NCBI RefSeq assembly: GCF_000214215.1
Contig: NC_015559.1
Coordinates: forward strand, 2,033,001 to 2,097,000
Direction of reading: 5' to 3'
Length of the DNA stretch: 64,000 nucleotides
DNA from: Marinomonas posidonica IVIA-Po-181
GTDB taxonomy: Bacteria; Pseudomonadota; Gammaproteobacteria; Pseudomonadales; Marinomonadaceae
The position numbers and the translations under genes were made by a program. Shown piece by piece: positions 47,453 to 57,160 of this stretch (positions are counted from its first letter, which is position 1; each line of letters opens with the position of its first letter). A model generated the notes under the pieces. It was not told the origin of the DNA. It saw only the letters and a list, made by a program, of their open reading frames with translations, and did no database searches.

Positions 47453-48064
47453 CTACAAAGACGCCATGGTGTGAGTAAACAAACTTCTCACACCATTCAC
47501 TAACATTTGCACAGCCATCATCAACAACAACATCCCCATCAGCCGTTCCAAAGCAGCCAAGCCTTTTTCTTTTAAGATGCGATTCAACAAAGGCGCAAGA
47601 GCTAAAATCAAGACAGAAATGCCCCAAGCGGCAAAGACTGAAATTAACAAACCAGTTTCGTCTCCAGGATAACTTTTTACCATCACCAACAAGGTTGCTA
47701 AGGTTGATGGACCAGCCAACATAGGGATAGAAATGGGGACAATAAAGGGTTCAATAGGCTGATGTTTATCGGCTTGAATAACACTAGGAAAGATCATTTT
47801 TAATGCAATCACAAACAGCACCACGCCACCAGCGATCGAAATAGACTCGGTTTCTAAATGAAGTAAAGCCAGAAACTCGGCACCAAAAAACAAAAAACTC
47901 ACTAATATTGCCAGGCCGATCAAACCATCTCTCAAGACAATTTGAGACTGGCGCTTTTGCGACACGCCCTTCATTGCAGACAATAAAATGGGAATATTAC
48001 CAAACGGATCGATTACGAAGAGAAATAACAAGGTGGCCGATAAAATCGAAAAATCAATATTCAT
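47453..48064 (-). CDS. MarC-family integral membrane protein
   Basis: 203 residues with six predicted membrane segments. VIDPFGNIPILLSAMKG near the N-terminus and IPMLAGPSTLATLLVM in the middle are the MarC signature. The family includes E. coli MarC and the amino-acid exporter SnatA of archaea; MarC was once linked to multiple antibiotic resistance but this was not supported. Function open. Confidence 0.92.
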   Translation of the reverse strand: MNIDFSILSATLLFLFVIDPFGNIPILLSAMKGVSQKRQSQIVLRDGLIGLAILVSFLFFGAEFLALLHLETESISIAGGVVLFVIALKMIFPSVIQADKHQPIEPFIVPISIPMLAGPSTLATLLVMVKSYPGDETGLLISVFAAWGISVLILALAPLLNRILKEKGLAALERLMGMLLLMMAVQMLVNGVRSLFTHTMASL

Positions 48065-48120
48065 GAACTACTCAAACAGATAAAAATCGCCAGCATTCTA
48101 ATCAAAATAGCGAACGGGGT

Positions 48121-49041
48121 CTAGATATCATAACAGACTTGATTCCGACCTGATGTTTTGGCTTGATATAATAATTTATCTGCTCGCTTCAAAAGCTGAT
48201 TTCGGGTTTTACACTCATCTGAAACAGCGACAACACCAATGCTAGCAGTAACTTCAATTAACTGTCCCGTATACACAAACTGATAATCTTCAATTCGTTT
48301 TTGGATCGTTTCAAATCGCTGTATCAAACCCTCACGACTTTCTGACACTAACACTAGACCGAACTCTTCACCGCCTAAGCGGCCGAATAGATCATTCTCT
48401 GCAATATGCTCTTGGACCAAACTCGCCACGTCTATTAAAACTTTATCGCCTATGTCATGCCCGAAGCTGTCATTAATATCTTTAAACTTATCTAAATCCA
48501 AAATACCACAAGCGAAACAAGTGTCTCCTTCATTGGTAAGAGCATCAAACACTCTTTCTAAACTAACTTCAAAAAAACGACGATTGGCGATGCCGGTCAA
48601 ATAATCAGTAGAAGCCAAACTTTCCAACATCTTGTTTGACTCGACTAAACGACTTCGCATGTCTGAAATACGCTTCATCGCATGCATCTTTGCAGCCAAT
48701 ACTTTTTGGCTAATGGGCTTGATAAGGTAATCATCTCCCCCAGCCATAATACCATCTTCGACATCTTTCTCATTAGCACTGGCGCTTAAAAAGATAACCG
48801 GAAACCACTCTTGCTTATTCTGTTGTTGTACTTCTCGAATCGCCTTAACGGCTTCAAAACCATTTAACTTTGGCATTTGCACATCAATAAGAATAAGGTC
48901 GATTTCATTCAAATGCGCTGAATACTGAGACACAGCTTCTTGCCCATTTTTAGCTTCGATTACCTGACAGCCAAGTTTTGCAAGGTGTAATTTCAGCAAC
49001 AAACGATCTGTATTAGTGTCATCCGCAATCAGTACTTTCAT
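48121..49041 (-). CDS. Response regulator with active GGDEF domain
   Basis: 306 residues. Receiver domain 1-120 with phosphoacceptor Asp53 (LIDVQMPKLNG) and an acidic pair near the start (ADDTN), then a diguanylate cyclase domain with GGEEF in LFGRLGGEEFGLVL. The usual inhibitory RxxD five residues before is not seen (AEND), so product inhibition may be lost. It overlaps the giant kinase by four bases, so the kinase very probably phosphorylates it to raise c-di-GMP. Confidence 0.95.
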   Translation of the reverse strand: MKVLIADDTNTDRLLLKLHLAKLGCQVIEAKNGQEAVSQYSAHLNEIDLILIDVQMPKLNGFEAVKAIREVQQQNKQEWFPVIFLSASANEKDVEDGIMAGGDDYLIKPISQKVLAAKMHAMKRISDMRSRLVESNKMLESLASTDYLTGIANRRFFEVSLERVFDALTNEGDTCFACGILDLDKFKDINDSFGHDIGDKVLIDVASLVQEHIAENDLFGRLGGEEFGLVLVSESREGLIQRFETIQKRIEDYQFVYTGQLIEVTASIGVVAVSDECKTRNQLLKRADKLLYQAKTSGRNQVCYDI

Positions 49042-52000
49042 AAATTCGCCATGACTCGTTGTAATTCATTTTTCACTTTTTGATAGGTGATCAGCATATT
49101 CTTTACATCTTGGTCAAAACTGACAACCTGCCCTAATCGACCCTCGACTTCTAACTTAGCGGCCATTTCAGATAAGGAGATTGCACCAACATTTTGACTA
49201 ACTGACTTAAGACTATGAGACAAGCGAGTAATATTCTCAAATTCATTCTCAGAAAAATCGATTTTGTTGAAATCATCCATGATTTGATCCACATCTTCAT
49301 AAAAAGCATTAACCAGTAATTGTACGTCATCCCCTAATGCTTGTTTTAATTCTTCTAGTACTGATACATCAATAAAACATGTTCGATCAGAGCTCATTTC
49401 AGTTTCAGCTGGTTGAATCACATCCCGAGTTGAAAAAGAAGGATGATTTTTATTCGGCAGCCATTCTTCAATCAATTGTGTAAGGTGTATTTGTTTAAAT
49501 GGTTTGGGAACAACGCCGTCACCTCCTGCACGAAAAACCTCTGCTGACGTTTCCGGCATGATGTCTGCCGTTAAGGCAAAAATCGGCACGCGATTAAGCT
49601 GTTCCACTTTCTCAGCTTGACGAATGCGTCTCATCGCCGTCAAACCGTCCATGACTGGCATATGTAGGTCCATTAAAATCAAATCTGGCTGGTGCTGATG
49701 CCAACTTTCCACACCAAGTTCGCCATTTGTTGCCTCTAAGACTTCAAACCCCATTCTAGACAAGACGCCATGAGCCACCGCCATGTTCGCTTTCATATCT
49801 TCTACTACTAGAATACGGCCACATCGACCATCTTCTTGCAAGTAAGTTTGATCAGTATTGTCTTGATCTGGCTTATTTGGCTCCTCAGTCGACACCTGAT
49901 AGGCTAAAACCTCTTTCGAAACACAATAGGCTAAGCCTTTCTTCAAACTCAGTGCGCCCATAGGTTTTGCAATACACAAATTAATACCGGCATCCGTTAA
50001 CTCTTGATGCGATAACAACCCGGCCGAGGAAGTGATCAATATAGTAGGTTGATATAACGAACCACAAAACTCTCGGATTTTCTTAGACAACATCAAACCA
50101 TCCAAATCTGGCATCATGTAATCCAGCACTATAATGTCGTATGGCTGTTGATTCTCATAAGCCCAATGGATGCGAGACAAGCCCTTACGTGGTTGCGATT
50201 CTGTGTCGGCAACAATGCCGGAGGATGCCAATTGATTCTTTAAAATGGTCAAATTGGTTTCATTATCATCAATGACAATGGTTTTCTTACCGATCAGTAA
50301 GGCTTCATCTGTGACGTGCTCTACTCTTGGCTTGGCATGACTTTCCGTCAAAGTTAAAGACACGCTAAAGCAAGAACCTTCATTTAATTCACTTTCTAAT
50401 GCCACTTGACCATTCATTAAGCCCACTAATTGTTTCGTAATAGCCAGCCCTAAACCAGTACCACCAAACTTCCTCGTTGTGGAACTGTCAGCTTGTACGA
50501 AAGCGCTAAACAAATGTGGTTGTACATCCCTCGCAATACCCACACCGGTATCTTTAACGCTCATCGTCAGAGCGACTTGTCCCTGATGATCCACTTGGCC
50601 TTTAACTGAAACTAATACATGGCCAACGTGAGTAAACTTAATTGCGTTACTCACAAGATTGGTAATGACTTGTTTGATCCTAAAAACATCGCCAACCAAG
50701 TATCTTGGACAAGAATCTTCATATTCAACTAATAGATCAATGCCTTTTTCTTCAGCCTTAATCATCAACAACCGCACCACATCGAAAATGGCTTTTTCTA
50801 AATCGAAATCCACTCGTTCAATGGACAGATGGCCGGCTTCAATTTTAGAAAAATCGAGAATACCATCAATCAATTCCAACAAACTTTCGCCTGAATCTTG
50901 TAAGACTCTTAACTGTTCACCTTGCTCTCGATCTAATTTAGTCCCAGACAACAACTCAGCCATACCAAGCACCCCATTTAACGGGGTTCTTATTTCATGA
51001 CTCATGGTGGCAAGGAAGTCACTTTTTGCTTTGCTCGCTGCAACAGCCTGCTCACTGGCTGAGCGCAATAACTCTTCCGTTTCTTTGCGCGACGTGATGT
51101 CCATGTTAACACCGACCAATCTAGTCGCCACTCCCTCATCATCGAACACCACAGCGGCATTCGATTTAAGAAAACGAGTTTGTCCGTCATAGCGAGTGAT
51201 ACGAAAATCAAAATCCAATTCTTCCGAAATCGCTGTGGCATCTTCTTCTGGTCGCACCGTAAAACCAATACTTTCAATTCGCTCAAACGTATCTCTTAAT
51301 CTGAGTCGGTCTTCTTCATAGACACAATCTTCCCAAACCTCTAATGGTGCTTTCTCATGGTCACTGGGCATACCATAAAGGCGATACATCCACTTGTCCC
51401 AACGTAAACTTCTATCTTTTAAATCAAGTTCCCATACCCCGATACCAGCGGCATCCGCCGCAATGGAAAGACGCAGGTTTGTATTGATCATTTTTTGCTC
51501 GACCGCCATTCGTTCACTGACATCACGAACATGTGCAATGTAACCCACCAGCGAGCCATCCTCAGCATCAATACGGCTACCTATGGTTTCCGAATGAAAA
51601 ACATGGCCCTGCTTATTGCGATACGACACATGGAAACGATCGAACATTTTTTGGGCTTCACCATAATATTCTTGCCCTTTTTCAGTGAAATCGGATTCAT
51701 CGGCATAAAGTTGTTCAGTCGTTTTCTCTAACAACTCTTCTTCTTGATAACCAAACAGTTCACAAAAAGCAGGGTTTACCATTTTGATTTGTCGCTCTTT
51801 ATTAACAAATACAATGGCTTCAGGGGCATTGACAAACAATGACTCAAACATTTTCTTCTGTTCGTGTAAGTCTTGTTCTGCACGAATCTGCTCAGTTCTA
51901 TCTTGGAAGGAAACAACCGCTCCGGTGATCACATCATTGTCGTCTCGCACCACCATGCAAGAATATTCGCACACAAAGGTATAGCCATTTTTAGACTGAT

Positions 52001-53483
52001 GCTCTGCCCTAGAATAGCTTCTTTGACCCGTTTCTAGAGTTGTTTTTATGGACTCAATCACCGGCTGGCAGGACTGATATTTTTTCTCTGTGCTACCGAG
52101 CAAAGCTAGCACGTTCTTGCCTAATAGATCTTCTAATTGATACCCTAGAATATGGCAAGACGCAGTATTGGCAAAGGTTACCTCTCCCTCACGGCTGATG
52201 CCCAAAATCCCTTCATGAATAGCCTCCAAAATCAGATGTTTTTGGTGTTCTGCTAATCGCAAATTTAACTCATCTTGATGGCGGCTAATGGCATTACCAA
52301 CCCACTGGGATAAGAGCTTAATTAATTCATAATCGTCTTCTCCAAACCCTCCATTTTTAGGGTTGGGACTGGAGAAATTCAAAGTACCATAACGCTTATC
52401 ACCCACATAGATTACCACTCCTATGTAGGCCTCAAGAGTAAACGTCTGATAGCAAGGATGATTCTGAATATCACTCTCTGCAGTATGATGGTATGAGGTT
52501 GGTAAGTCATTGTTAAACGTATGCACACAATAGGTATCGTCGACTTGAAACTGAGCACCGACTTCCACTTCACCATTCGGTGTCACGGCATATTTTATTT
52601 CATAGTTTGACCCTTCTATTTGGCTTATAAGGCCAAAAGGGAGGGCGAATTGCTGACAGCCGACTTCTAAAATACGCTCTAATTTATCTTCTAAGGACAA
52701 GGAATTATCAGCCGTCACTGCATGAAGAGACTTAAGCGTATTAATTGCACGTCTTTGTGACGTGATATCCTGCATGCACAAATACAGCCCAGTGACTTTA
52801 CCAGCTTCAAATCTAGGCACATAAGACGATTTTAGATAACGTGTTTCTTGTCCTTCCCCAAGCGTAACCTGGTAATTATATTGAACTGAGGCACCAAGCA
52901 AAGCCTCCTTTAACTTTCCTTCTATTTGCCCATAAAACTCTGAAGGAATAAGTTCTTTAATACGTTTACCAAGAATTTCATGTCGGGAAAGGGACAAGCG
53001 TCGTTCATAAGTATCGTTAACAAACTCGTATCTAAGGTCTTGATCCACTAAGGCGACAAGAGCTGGGATATTATCGTGTAAATTGAGCAAGTCCTGCTGG
53101 CTCACTTCGGAGGTATCATTATGGCCGATAGCGGAAAGTAAGGTCACCACAGAGGCAAGATCCGCTTCCGTTTGCGCCGTTTTTTTTGAATACGTATGAT
53201 GACCGACACAAACTAAACTGGCTTGAATCTGCCTCACTGGCTCAACAAAACAAAAACTAAGATTGGCGACATCGCTCAAGATAGGTGTCAGATTATTAAC
53301 AGCACTTAGATCAGGATACCGACACGCACCTTGCATCGCCATATTGGTTGCTAACGCATCAGGGTAAATGACCTTATCTAGGGTACCGACTGAAATCGTT
53401 TCGCCATTTCGATACACCAAAGCCACATAAGAAGCTCCCACCAATCCCTGGACTACATTTAATGCCGCCTCTATTTTTGACAT
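49038..53483 (-). CDS. Multi-PAS/GAF hybrid histidine kinase with two receivers and HPt
   Basis: 1481 residues with no membrane segment, so a cytoplasmic sensor. N-terminal GAF-like region, PAS, GAF (about 255-410) and three further PAS domains with PAC motifs follow. HisKA has His829 (MSHEIRTPLNG); the ATPase has NLVSNAIKF and GTGLGLAIT. Receiver 1 has Asp1121 (VLDYMMPDLDG), receiver 2 has Asp1272 (LMDLHMPVMDG), and the HPt domain has His1423 (LSHSLKS). All phosphotransfer residues are intact, as in BarA/GacS-type relays. The partner is the GGDEF regulator encoded in overlap. Confidence 0.95.
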   Translation of the reverse strand: MSKIEAALNVVQGLVGASYVALVYRNGETISVGTLDKVIYPDALATNMAMQGACRYPDLSAVNNLTPILSDVANLSFCFVEPVRQIQASLVCVGHHTYSKKTAQTEADLASVVTLLSAIGHNDTSEVSQQDLLNLHDNIPALVALVDQDLRYEFVNDTYERRLSLSRHEILGKRIKELIPSEFYGQIEGKLKEALLGASVQYNYQVTLGEGQETRYLKSSYVPRFEAGKVTGLYLCMQDITSQRRAINTLKSLHAVTADNSLSLEDKLERILEVGCQQFALPFGLISQIEGSNYEIKYAVTPNGEVEVGAQFQVDDTYCVHTFNNDLPTSYHHTAESDIQNHPCYQTFTLEAYIGVVIYVGDKRYGTLNFSSPNPKNGGFGEDDYELIKLLSQWVGNAISRHQDELNLRLAEHQKHLILEAIHEGILGISREGEVTFANTASCHILGYQLEDLLGKNVLALLGSTEKKYQSCQPVIESIKTTLETGQRSYSRAEHQSKNGYTFVCEYSCMVVRDDNDVITGAVVSFQDRTEQIRAEQDLHEQKKMFESLFVNAPEAIVFVNKERQIKMVNPAFCELFGYQEEELLEKTTEQLYADESDFTEKGQEYYGEAQKMFDRFHVSYRNKQGHVFHSETIGSRIDAEDGSLVGYIAHVRDVSERMAVEQKMINTNLRLSIAADAAGIGVWELDLKDRSLRWDKWMYRLYGMPSDHEKAPLEVWEDCVYEEDRLRLRDTFERIESIGFTVRPEEDATAISEELDFDFRITRYDGQTRFLKSNAAVVFDDEGVATRLVGVNMDITSRKETEELLRSASEQAVAASKAKSDFLATMSHEIRTPLNGVLGMAELLSGTKLDREQGEQLRVLQDSGESLLELIDGILDFSKIEAGHLSIERVDFDLEKAIFDVVRLLMIKAEEKGIDLLVEYEDSCPRYLVGDVFRIKQVITNLVSNAIKFTHVGHVLVSVKGQVDHQGQVALTMSVKDTGVGIARDVQPHLFSAFVQADSSTTRKFGGTGLGLAITKQLVGLMNGQVALESELNEGSCFSVSLTLTESHAKPRVEHVTDEALLIGKKTIVIDDNETNLTILKNQLASSGIVADTESQPRKGLSRIHWAYENQQPYDIIVLDYMMPDLDGLMLSKKIREFCGSLYQPTILITSSAGLLSHQELTDAGINLCIAKPMGALSLKKGLAYCVSKEVLAYQVSTEEPNKPDQDNTDQTYLQEDGRCGRILVVEDMKANMAVAHGVLSRMGFEVLEATNGELGVESWHQHQPDLILMDLHMPVMDGLTAMRRIRQAEKVEQLNRVPIFALTADIMPETSAEVFRAGGDGVVPKPFKQIHLTQLIEEWLPNKNHPSFSTRDVIQPAETEMSSDRTCFIDVSVLEELKQALGDDVQLLVNAFYEDVDQIMDDFNKIDFSENEFENITRLSHSLKSVSQNVGAISLSEMAAKLEVEGRLGQVVSFDQDVKNMLITYQKVKNELQRVMANL

Positions 53484-53676
53484 TTCCCTTCTCCATTACA
53501 ACCAATCTAAACAAAAGTGTGCTCTGACATAACCCCATAAACATAACAGAAATTTATAGATTAGCTATGGCAGTGAGAGAATTTTTAGTTTAAAAGACAA
53601 CGTCATACTTACAAATCGAGCACATTGTCTTTTCATTTGAATGGCTCTGTTTTTACCTATTAAAACAGGCGAAACA

Positions 53677-53928
53677 CTAAGGAAGCAACTTATCAATCAG
53701 CACACAATCTTCGGTGTCATTACGGCTGTTTTTGACTTTATCCAAAATCTTTTGCGCGACGTCTTTTTGTCGGCTAGAGATATACTTTGAATCAACTGTT
53801 TTTTGAACATTATCAAGGTACTTATTCAACTTTGGTGTGCAATAGTCATCAAAGGCGAAAAGGCTGTTTGAAGACAGTCCGAGGATACTGGTGAAAATCG
53901 GTAAAAATATAGTTTTATTTAATGACAT
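53677..53928 (-). CDS. Small secreted hypothetical protein with two cysteines
   Basis: 83 residues from the ATG at 53928, which has AGGAAG five bases upstream; a longer start is rejected. Signal peptide to about residue 25 (LFA). The mature 58 residues are helical and charged, with two cysteines (YCTPKLN and EDCVLID) that could form a disulfide. Unrelated by eye to the secreted pair at 34 kb. Function unknown. Confidence 0.78.
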   Translation of the reverse strand: MSLNKTIFLPIFTSILGLSSNSLFAFDDYCTPKLNKYLDNVQKTVDSKYISSRQKDVAQKILDKVKNSRNDTEDCVLIDKLLP

Positions 53929-54018
53929 ATTTGCTTCCTGACGAATCAATTTTTCATAAAAAATTAGACCACAGGAAAGCGTAAATATAAAGCTAGCAAA
54001 GCATTTTCTATGATAAGA

Positions 54019-54047
54019 AACAAAACGCCCTAATGCATACTCGGGCG
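54019..54047 (-). terminator. Terminator of the peptide/nickel-type ABC operon
   Basis: On the minus strand CGCCC, a 12-base loop and GGGCG are followed by TTTTGTTT. It lies about 20 bases after the ATPase stop. Confidence 0.65.
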
Positions 54048-54066
54048 CCTGTTTCTCAGATACACT

Positions 54067-55452
54067 TTAGCTTAACCTAATCACTTGATCGCAAGTCTTG
54101 CAGACCAAATCAGGGTCATGACTGACCAATAAGACAGCACAACCCGTTTCTCTTGCCAGTTCTACCAGTAAATGGGTCACTTCTTGCGCTGTAATAGGAT
54201 CCAATCGAGATGTTGGCTCATCCGCAAATAAAAACACAGGATCCAACAATAACGCTCTCAGAATCGCAAAACGCTGTAACTCACCACCAGATACGGACAA
54301 GCAATTACGTTCAAGTATCCCTTCAGGCAAGCTTAATCTTGCCATCAGCGGCGCAATACGTGATCGATCAAGATGATGAAGTTGCACCAAGTCATCAAGC
54401 AACTGCTGTAAGCTAACACTGGAGGTAAAAGCAGAAGGCGGATCTTGATACAGTTTCAACCATTGATAAGGCTTAGACGAATTAAGCCGCCGATTCAAAT
54501 GACCTTGTTGTAATGGCAATAACCCTAACAAAGCATCGCCTAACGATGATTTACCACAGCCACTGTCGCCAACCACACCGACGACTTCACCTTGATGCAC
54601 GGAAAATGAGATGTCTTTGAACAAGGTTCGGCCACCCCGCTCAATCGCCACCTCGTCCGCTTCTAATACTAAGGTGTTACCAACTTCCGCGAACTTCTGC
54701 TCAGGCCATTGCTTTGGCTCAGCCGCTATCAAGGCTTTGGTATAAACATTTTTAGGTTGGTTTAAGACTTGTTGGGCGTCACCCTCTTCCACCAAAGAAC
54801 CGCCTTTAATCACCATCAAACGCCCAGTGAGTTGACGAGCAATCGCCACATCATGAGTAATGGTGAGTAGACTGCCCCCTTCGGCTCGCGCCTGTAGCAA
54901 ACGCACAATGCCATCACGGCGGGTGACATCCAACCCTTTAGTTGGCTCATCGGCTAAAATCAGATTTGCCCCTGCAGCCGTCGCGGCCGTAATTGCTAGG
55001 CGTTGTGCCATACCACCCGACAACTGACCTGGGCGCTTGTGACCATTTTCCGTTAAGCCAACGTGCGCTAAATCCAGTCTGGTTTTCTGCTCTGCAGAGG
55101 CTTTGTCTTCCCCCTGAACCAATTGATAAACCTCTTTCACTTGCTCTTGCCCCTTCATTAAAGGATCAAGAGCATGCCAAGGTTCTTGCGGTAACATCAC
55201 CATCTCACGCCCCCATAAGGCACGTCGTTCAGTAACAGATAAGGTATTGCCAAATACCTCAACCTGCCCCACCAAGCGTAATTCATCAGGCAATAAACCC
55301 ATAATGGCTTGTGCTAAGAGACTTTTACCTGAACCGGTTTGACCTAAAATAGTCAAGGGCTCACCTTCTCTCAAGCTAAACGAAATCGGCTCCAGCAAAC
55401 AGACATCATCAACGTAAACGGCTAGATCCGTAATTTTTAACATTTCTCTCAT
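54067..55452 (-). CDS. ABC transporter ATPase with two fused nucleotide-binding domains
   Basis: 461 residues. The first domain has Walker A GQTGSGKS, signature LSGGMAQRL and Walker B ILADEPTKGLD; the second has GDSGCGKS, VSGGELQRF and FADEPTSRLD. It fuses what DppD/DppF or OppD/OppF encode separately. It lacks the cysteine-rich FeS tail of some DppD proteins. The ATG overlaps the upstream permease stop (ATGA). Imports the ligand chosen by the binding protein. Confidence 0.94.
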   Translation of the reverse strand: MREMLKITDLAVYVDDVCLLEPISFSLREGEPLTILGQTGSGKSLLAQAIMGLLPDELRLVGQVEVFGNTLSVTERRALWGREMVMLPQEPWHALDPLMKGQEQVKEVYQLVQGEDKASAEQKTRLDLAHVGLTENGHKRPGQLSGGMAQRLAITAATAAGANLILADEPTKGLDVTRRDGIVRLLQARAEGGSLLTITHDVAIARQLTGRLMVIKGGSLVEEGDAQQVLNQPKNVYTKALIAAEPKQWPEQKFAEVGNTLVLEADEVAIERGGRTLFKDISFSVHQGEVVGVVGDSGCGKSSLGDALLGLLPLQQGHLNRRLNSSKPYQWLKLYQDPPSAFTSSVSLQQLLDDLVQLHHLDRSRIAPLMARLSLPEGILERNCLSVSGGELQRFAILRALLLDPVFLFADEPTSRLDPITAQEVTHLLVELARETGCAVLLVSHDPDLVCKTCDQVIRLS

Positions 55453-56231
55453 GCACGTTTACCTGCTAATAGATGAAAACCAAACACCATCAAAGCAATG
55501 ACAACCAAAGGTTGAGCCAATAACCAAGGTGCTTCACTATAAAAAGGAAACAACTCCACCGCCATCAAACCAAGTTCGGCCAAAGGTGGTTGAATACCTA
55601 CATATACAAAACCTAATGACGCCATGGTTAAAATCGCATTCGCGCCACCAAATGCCGCCAGCGTAAACACCGACGGGGCGATAGCAGGCCAGATGTGGCG
55701 TCTAAACTGATACCAAATACCAAACCCCATCATGTTAGAGGATTGACGTGCAGGACTCTGAATTACCCCTTGTGTAATGGCACGAGTAACGCGGAAATAT
55801 TCCACCCATTGCACAAGCGAAATAGCGATGTACAACACCCAAAACGATCCCGGTGCAATGGCCGCAAATAACAGCACAATCACCAAGCCTGGTAAGGCCA
55901 ACAAGATGTTCACAACAATCGCTAAAGCTTGATCTACTCGCTTTCCTGCCCAAACCGCCGTTACCCCAAGCGCCGCACCCAGAAAAGCAGATGTCACAAC
56001 ACATAAGATTCCAAGGGCAAACGACAAACCAATCGCATGTGCCATGCGCGACAACATGCTACGTCCAAAATGATCCGTGCCTAACCAATGATCAGAATTA
56101 GGCGGAACCAAGATGGCGTTCAAATCTTGCTGGGAAATACTGTAAGGCGATAAGGTGATGCCCAATAGAGAAAACAGCAGTAAGCCTAATAACAAAGACA
56201 AACCTACCCATTGAGATGTTCTTAATGTCAT
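55449..56231 (-). CDS. ABC transporter permease, DppC/NikC type
   Basis: 260 residues starting at the ATG at 56231, which overlaps the upstream permease stop by four bases; a longer frame to 56264 would give a 37-base overlap. Six membrane segments and the DppC-like N-terminal DHWLGTDHFGRSMLSR region. Forms the channel with the DppB-like subunit. Confidence 0.93.
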   Translation of the reverse strand: MTLRTSQWVGLSLLLGLLLFSLLGITLSPYSISQQDLNAILVPPNSDHWLGTDHFGRSMLSRMAHAIGLSFALGILCVVTSAFLGAALGVTAVWAGKRVDQALAIVVNILLALPGLVIVLLFAAIAPGSFWVLYIAISLVQWVEYFRVTRAITQGVIQSPARQSSNMMGFGIWYQFRRHIWPAIAPSVFTLAAFGGANAILTMASLGFVYVGIQPPLAELGLMAVELFPFYSEAPWLLAQPLVVIALMVFGFHLLAGKRA

Positions 56232-57160
56232 TGTTCGACTCCTCGTGGATCTATCCATAAACACAACAAGTCGACAAGCGTATTCAAAACTACAAACACC
56301 ACGCCCATGGCAAGAGCCGCGCCCTGAATGACTGGGATATCACGAGCAAAAATAGCGTGAGCCAACCCATGACCAATACCCGGCCATGAAAATAAGGACT
56401 CAATCATCACAATCCCTTCAATCATACTGACCAACTGAATGCCGAAAAACGCCACAACCGGCACCGCTATGTTACGCACACCATGACGATGAAATGTCTG
56501 CCAAGCGGAGAGACCTTTCACCTTGGAAAACTGATAAAAAGCCGCTCGGAATGTTTGTTTAGCCGCATCACGAACCACACGATTTGATACCGCGGCCAAA
56601 CTTAACGCCAGTGTCACCGAAGGCAATACTAAATGCGCAAAGCTTCCGTAACCTGCGACAGGAAACCACCCCCAATGCAAAGCAAACAAGAGCACAAAAA
56701 GCACACCAATCACAAATACTGGAATGGCTCGAATGGCGCTAGATAAACCCATCAAAACAGAATCCAATGGATTGCCTCGCCAAGCAGACAACAAGCCTAA
56801 AGGTATAGCGATCAGAATCGACACCATTAAGCCCGCGAACGCCAACAACATAGAATGCCCCAGCATATGTTGCACTGACTCGATAACAGGTAAACCACTC
56901 ACCATTGAGTTGCCCAAGTTAAACTGCAACAAATCTGTTAACCAGTGCCAATAAGCTTCTAGAGGGTGCTGATTTAACCCTAACTCTTCGCGTACCAAAG
57001 CAGCGGCCTCTGAGTTTACGTTATCCTGTCCATAACGACTGGCAGCAATACGATACGCCATATCACCTGGTAAAGAGCGCATCAGCACAAAGGTTAAGGT
57101 GCCAACCCCCCATACCACAGTGATCAGTTGTAACAGCCGTTTTAAAAGCAAAGCCTTCAT
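56228..57160 (-). CDS. ABC transporter permease, DppB/NikB type
   Basis: 310 residues, six membrane segments. The N-terminal signature LLQLITVVWGVGTLTFVLMR and the QLVSMIEGIVMIESLFSWPGIGH motif of DppB-like permeases are present. Its ATG shares one base with the stop of the binding-protein gene. Confidence 0.94.
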   Translation of the reverse strand: MKALLLKRLLQLITVVWGVGTLTFVLMRSLPGDMAYRIAASRYGQDNVNSEAAALVREELGLNQHPLEAYWHWLTDLLQFNLGNSMVSGLPVIESVQHMLGHSMLLAFAGLMVSILIAIPLGLLSAWRGNPLDSVLMGLSSAIRAIPVFVIGVLFVLLFALHWGWFPVAGYGSFAHLVLPSVTLALSLAAVSNRVVRDAAKQTFRAAFYQFSKVKGLSAWQTFHRHGVRNIAVPVVAFFGIQLVSMIEGIVMIESLFSWPGIGHGLAHAIFARDIPVIQGAALAMGVVFVVLNTLVDLLCLWIDPRGVEQ

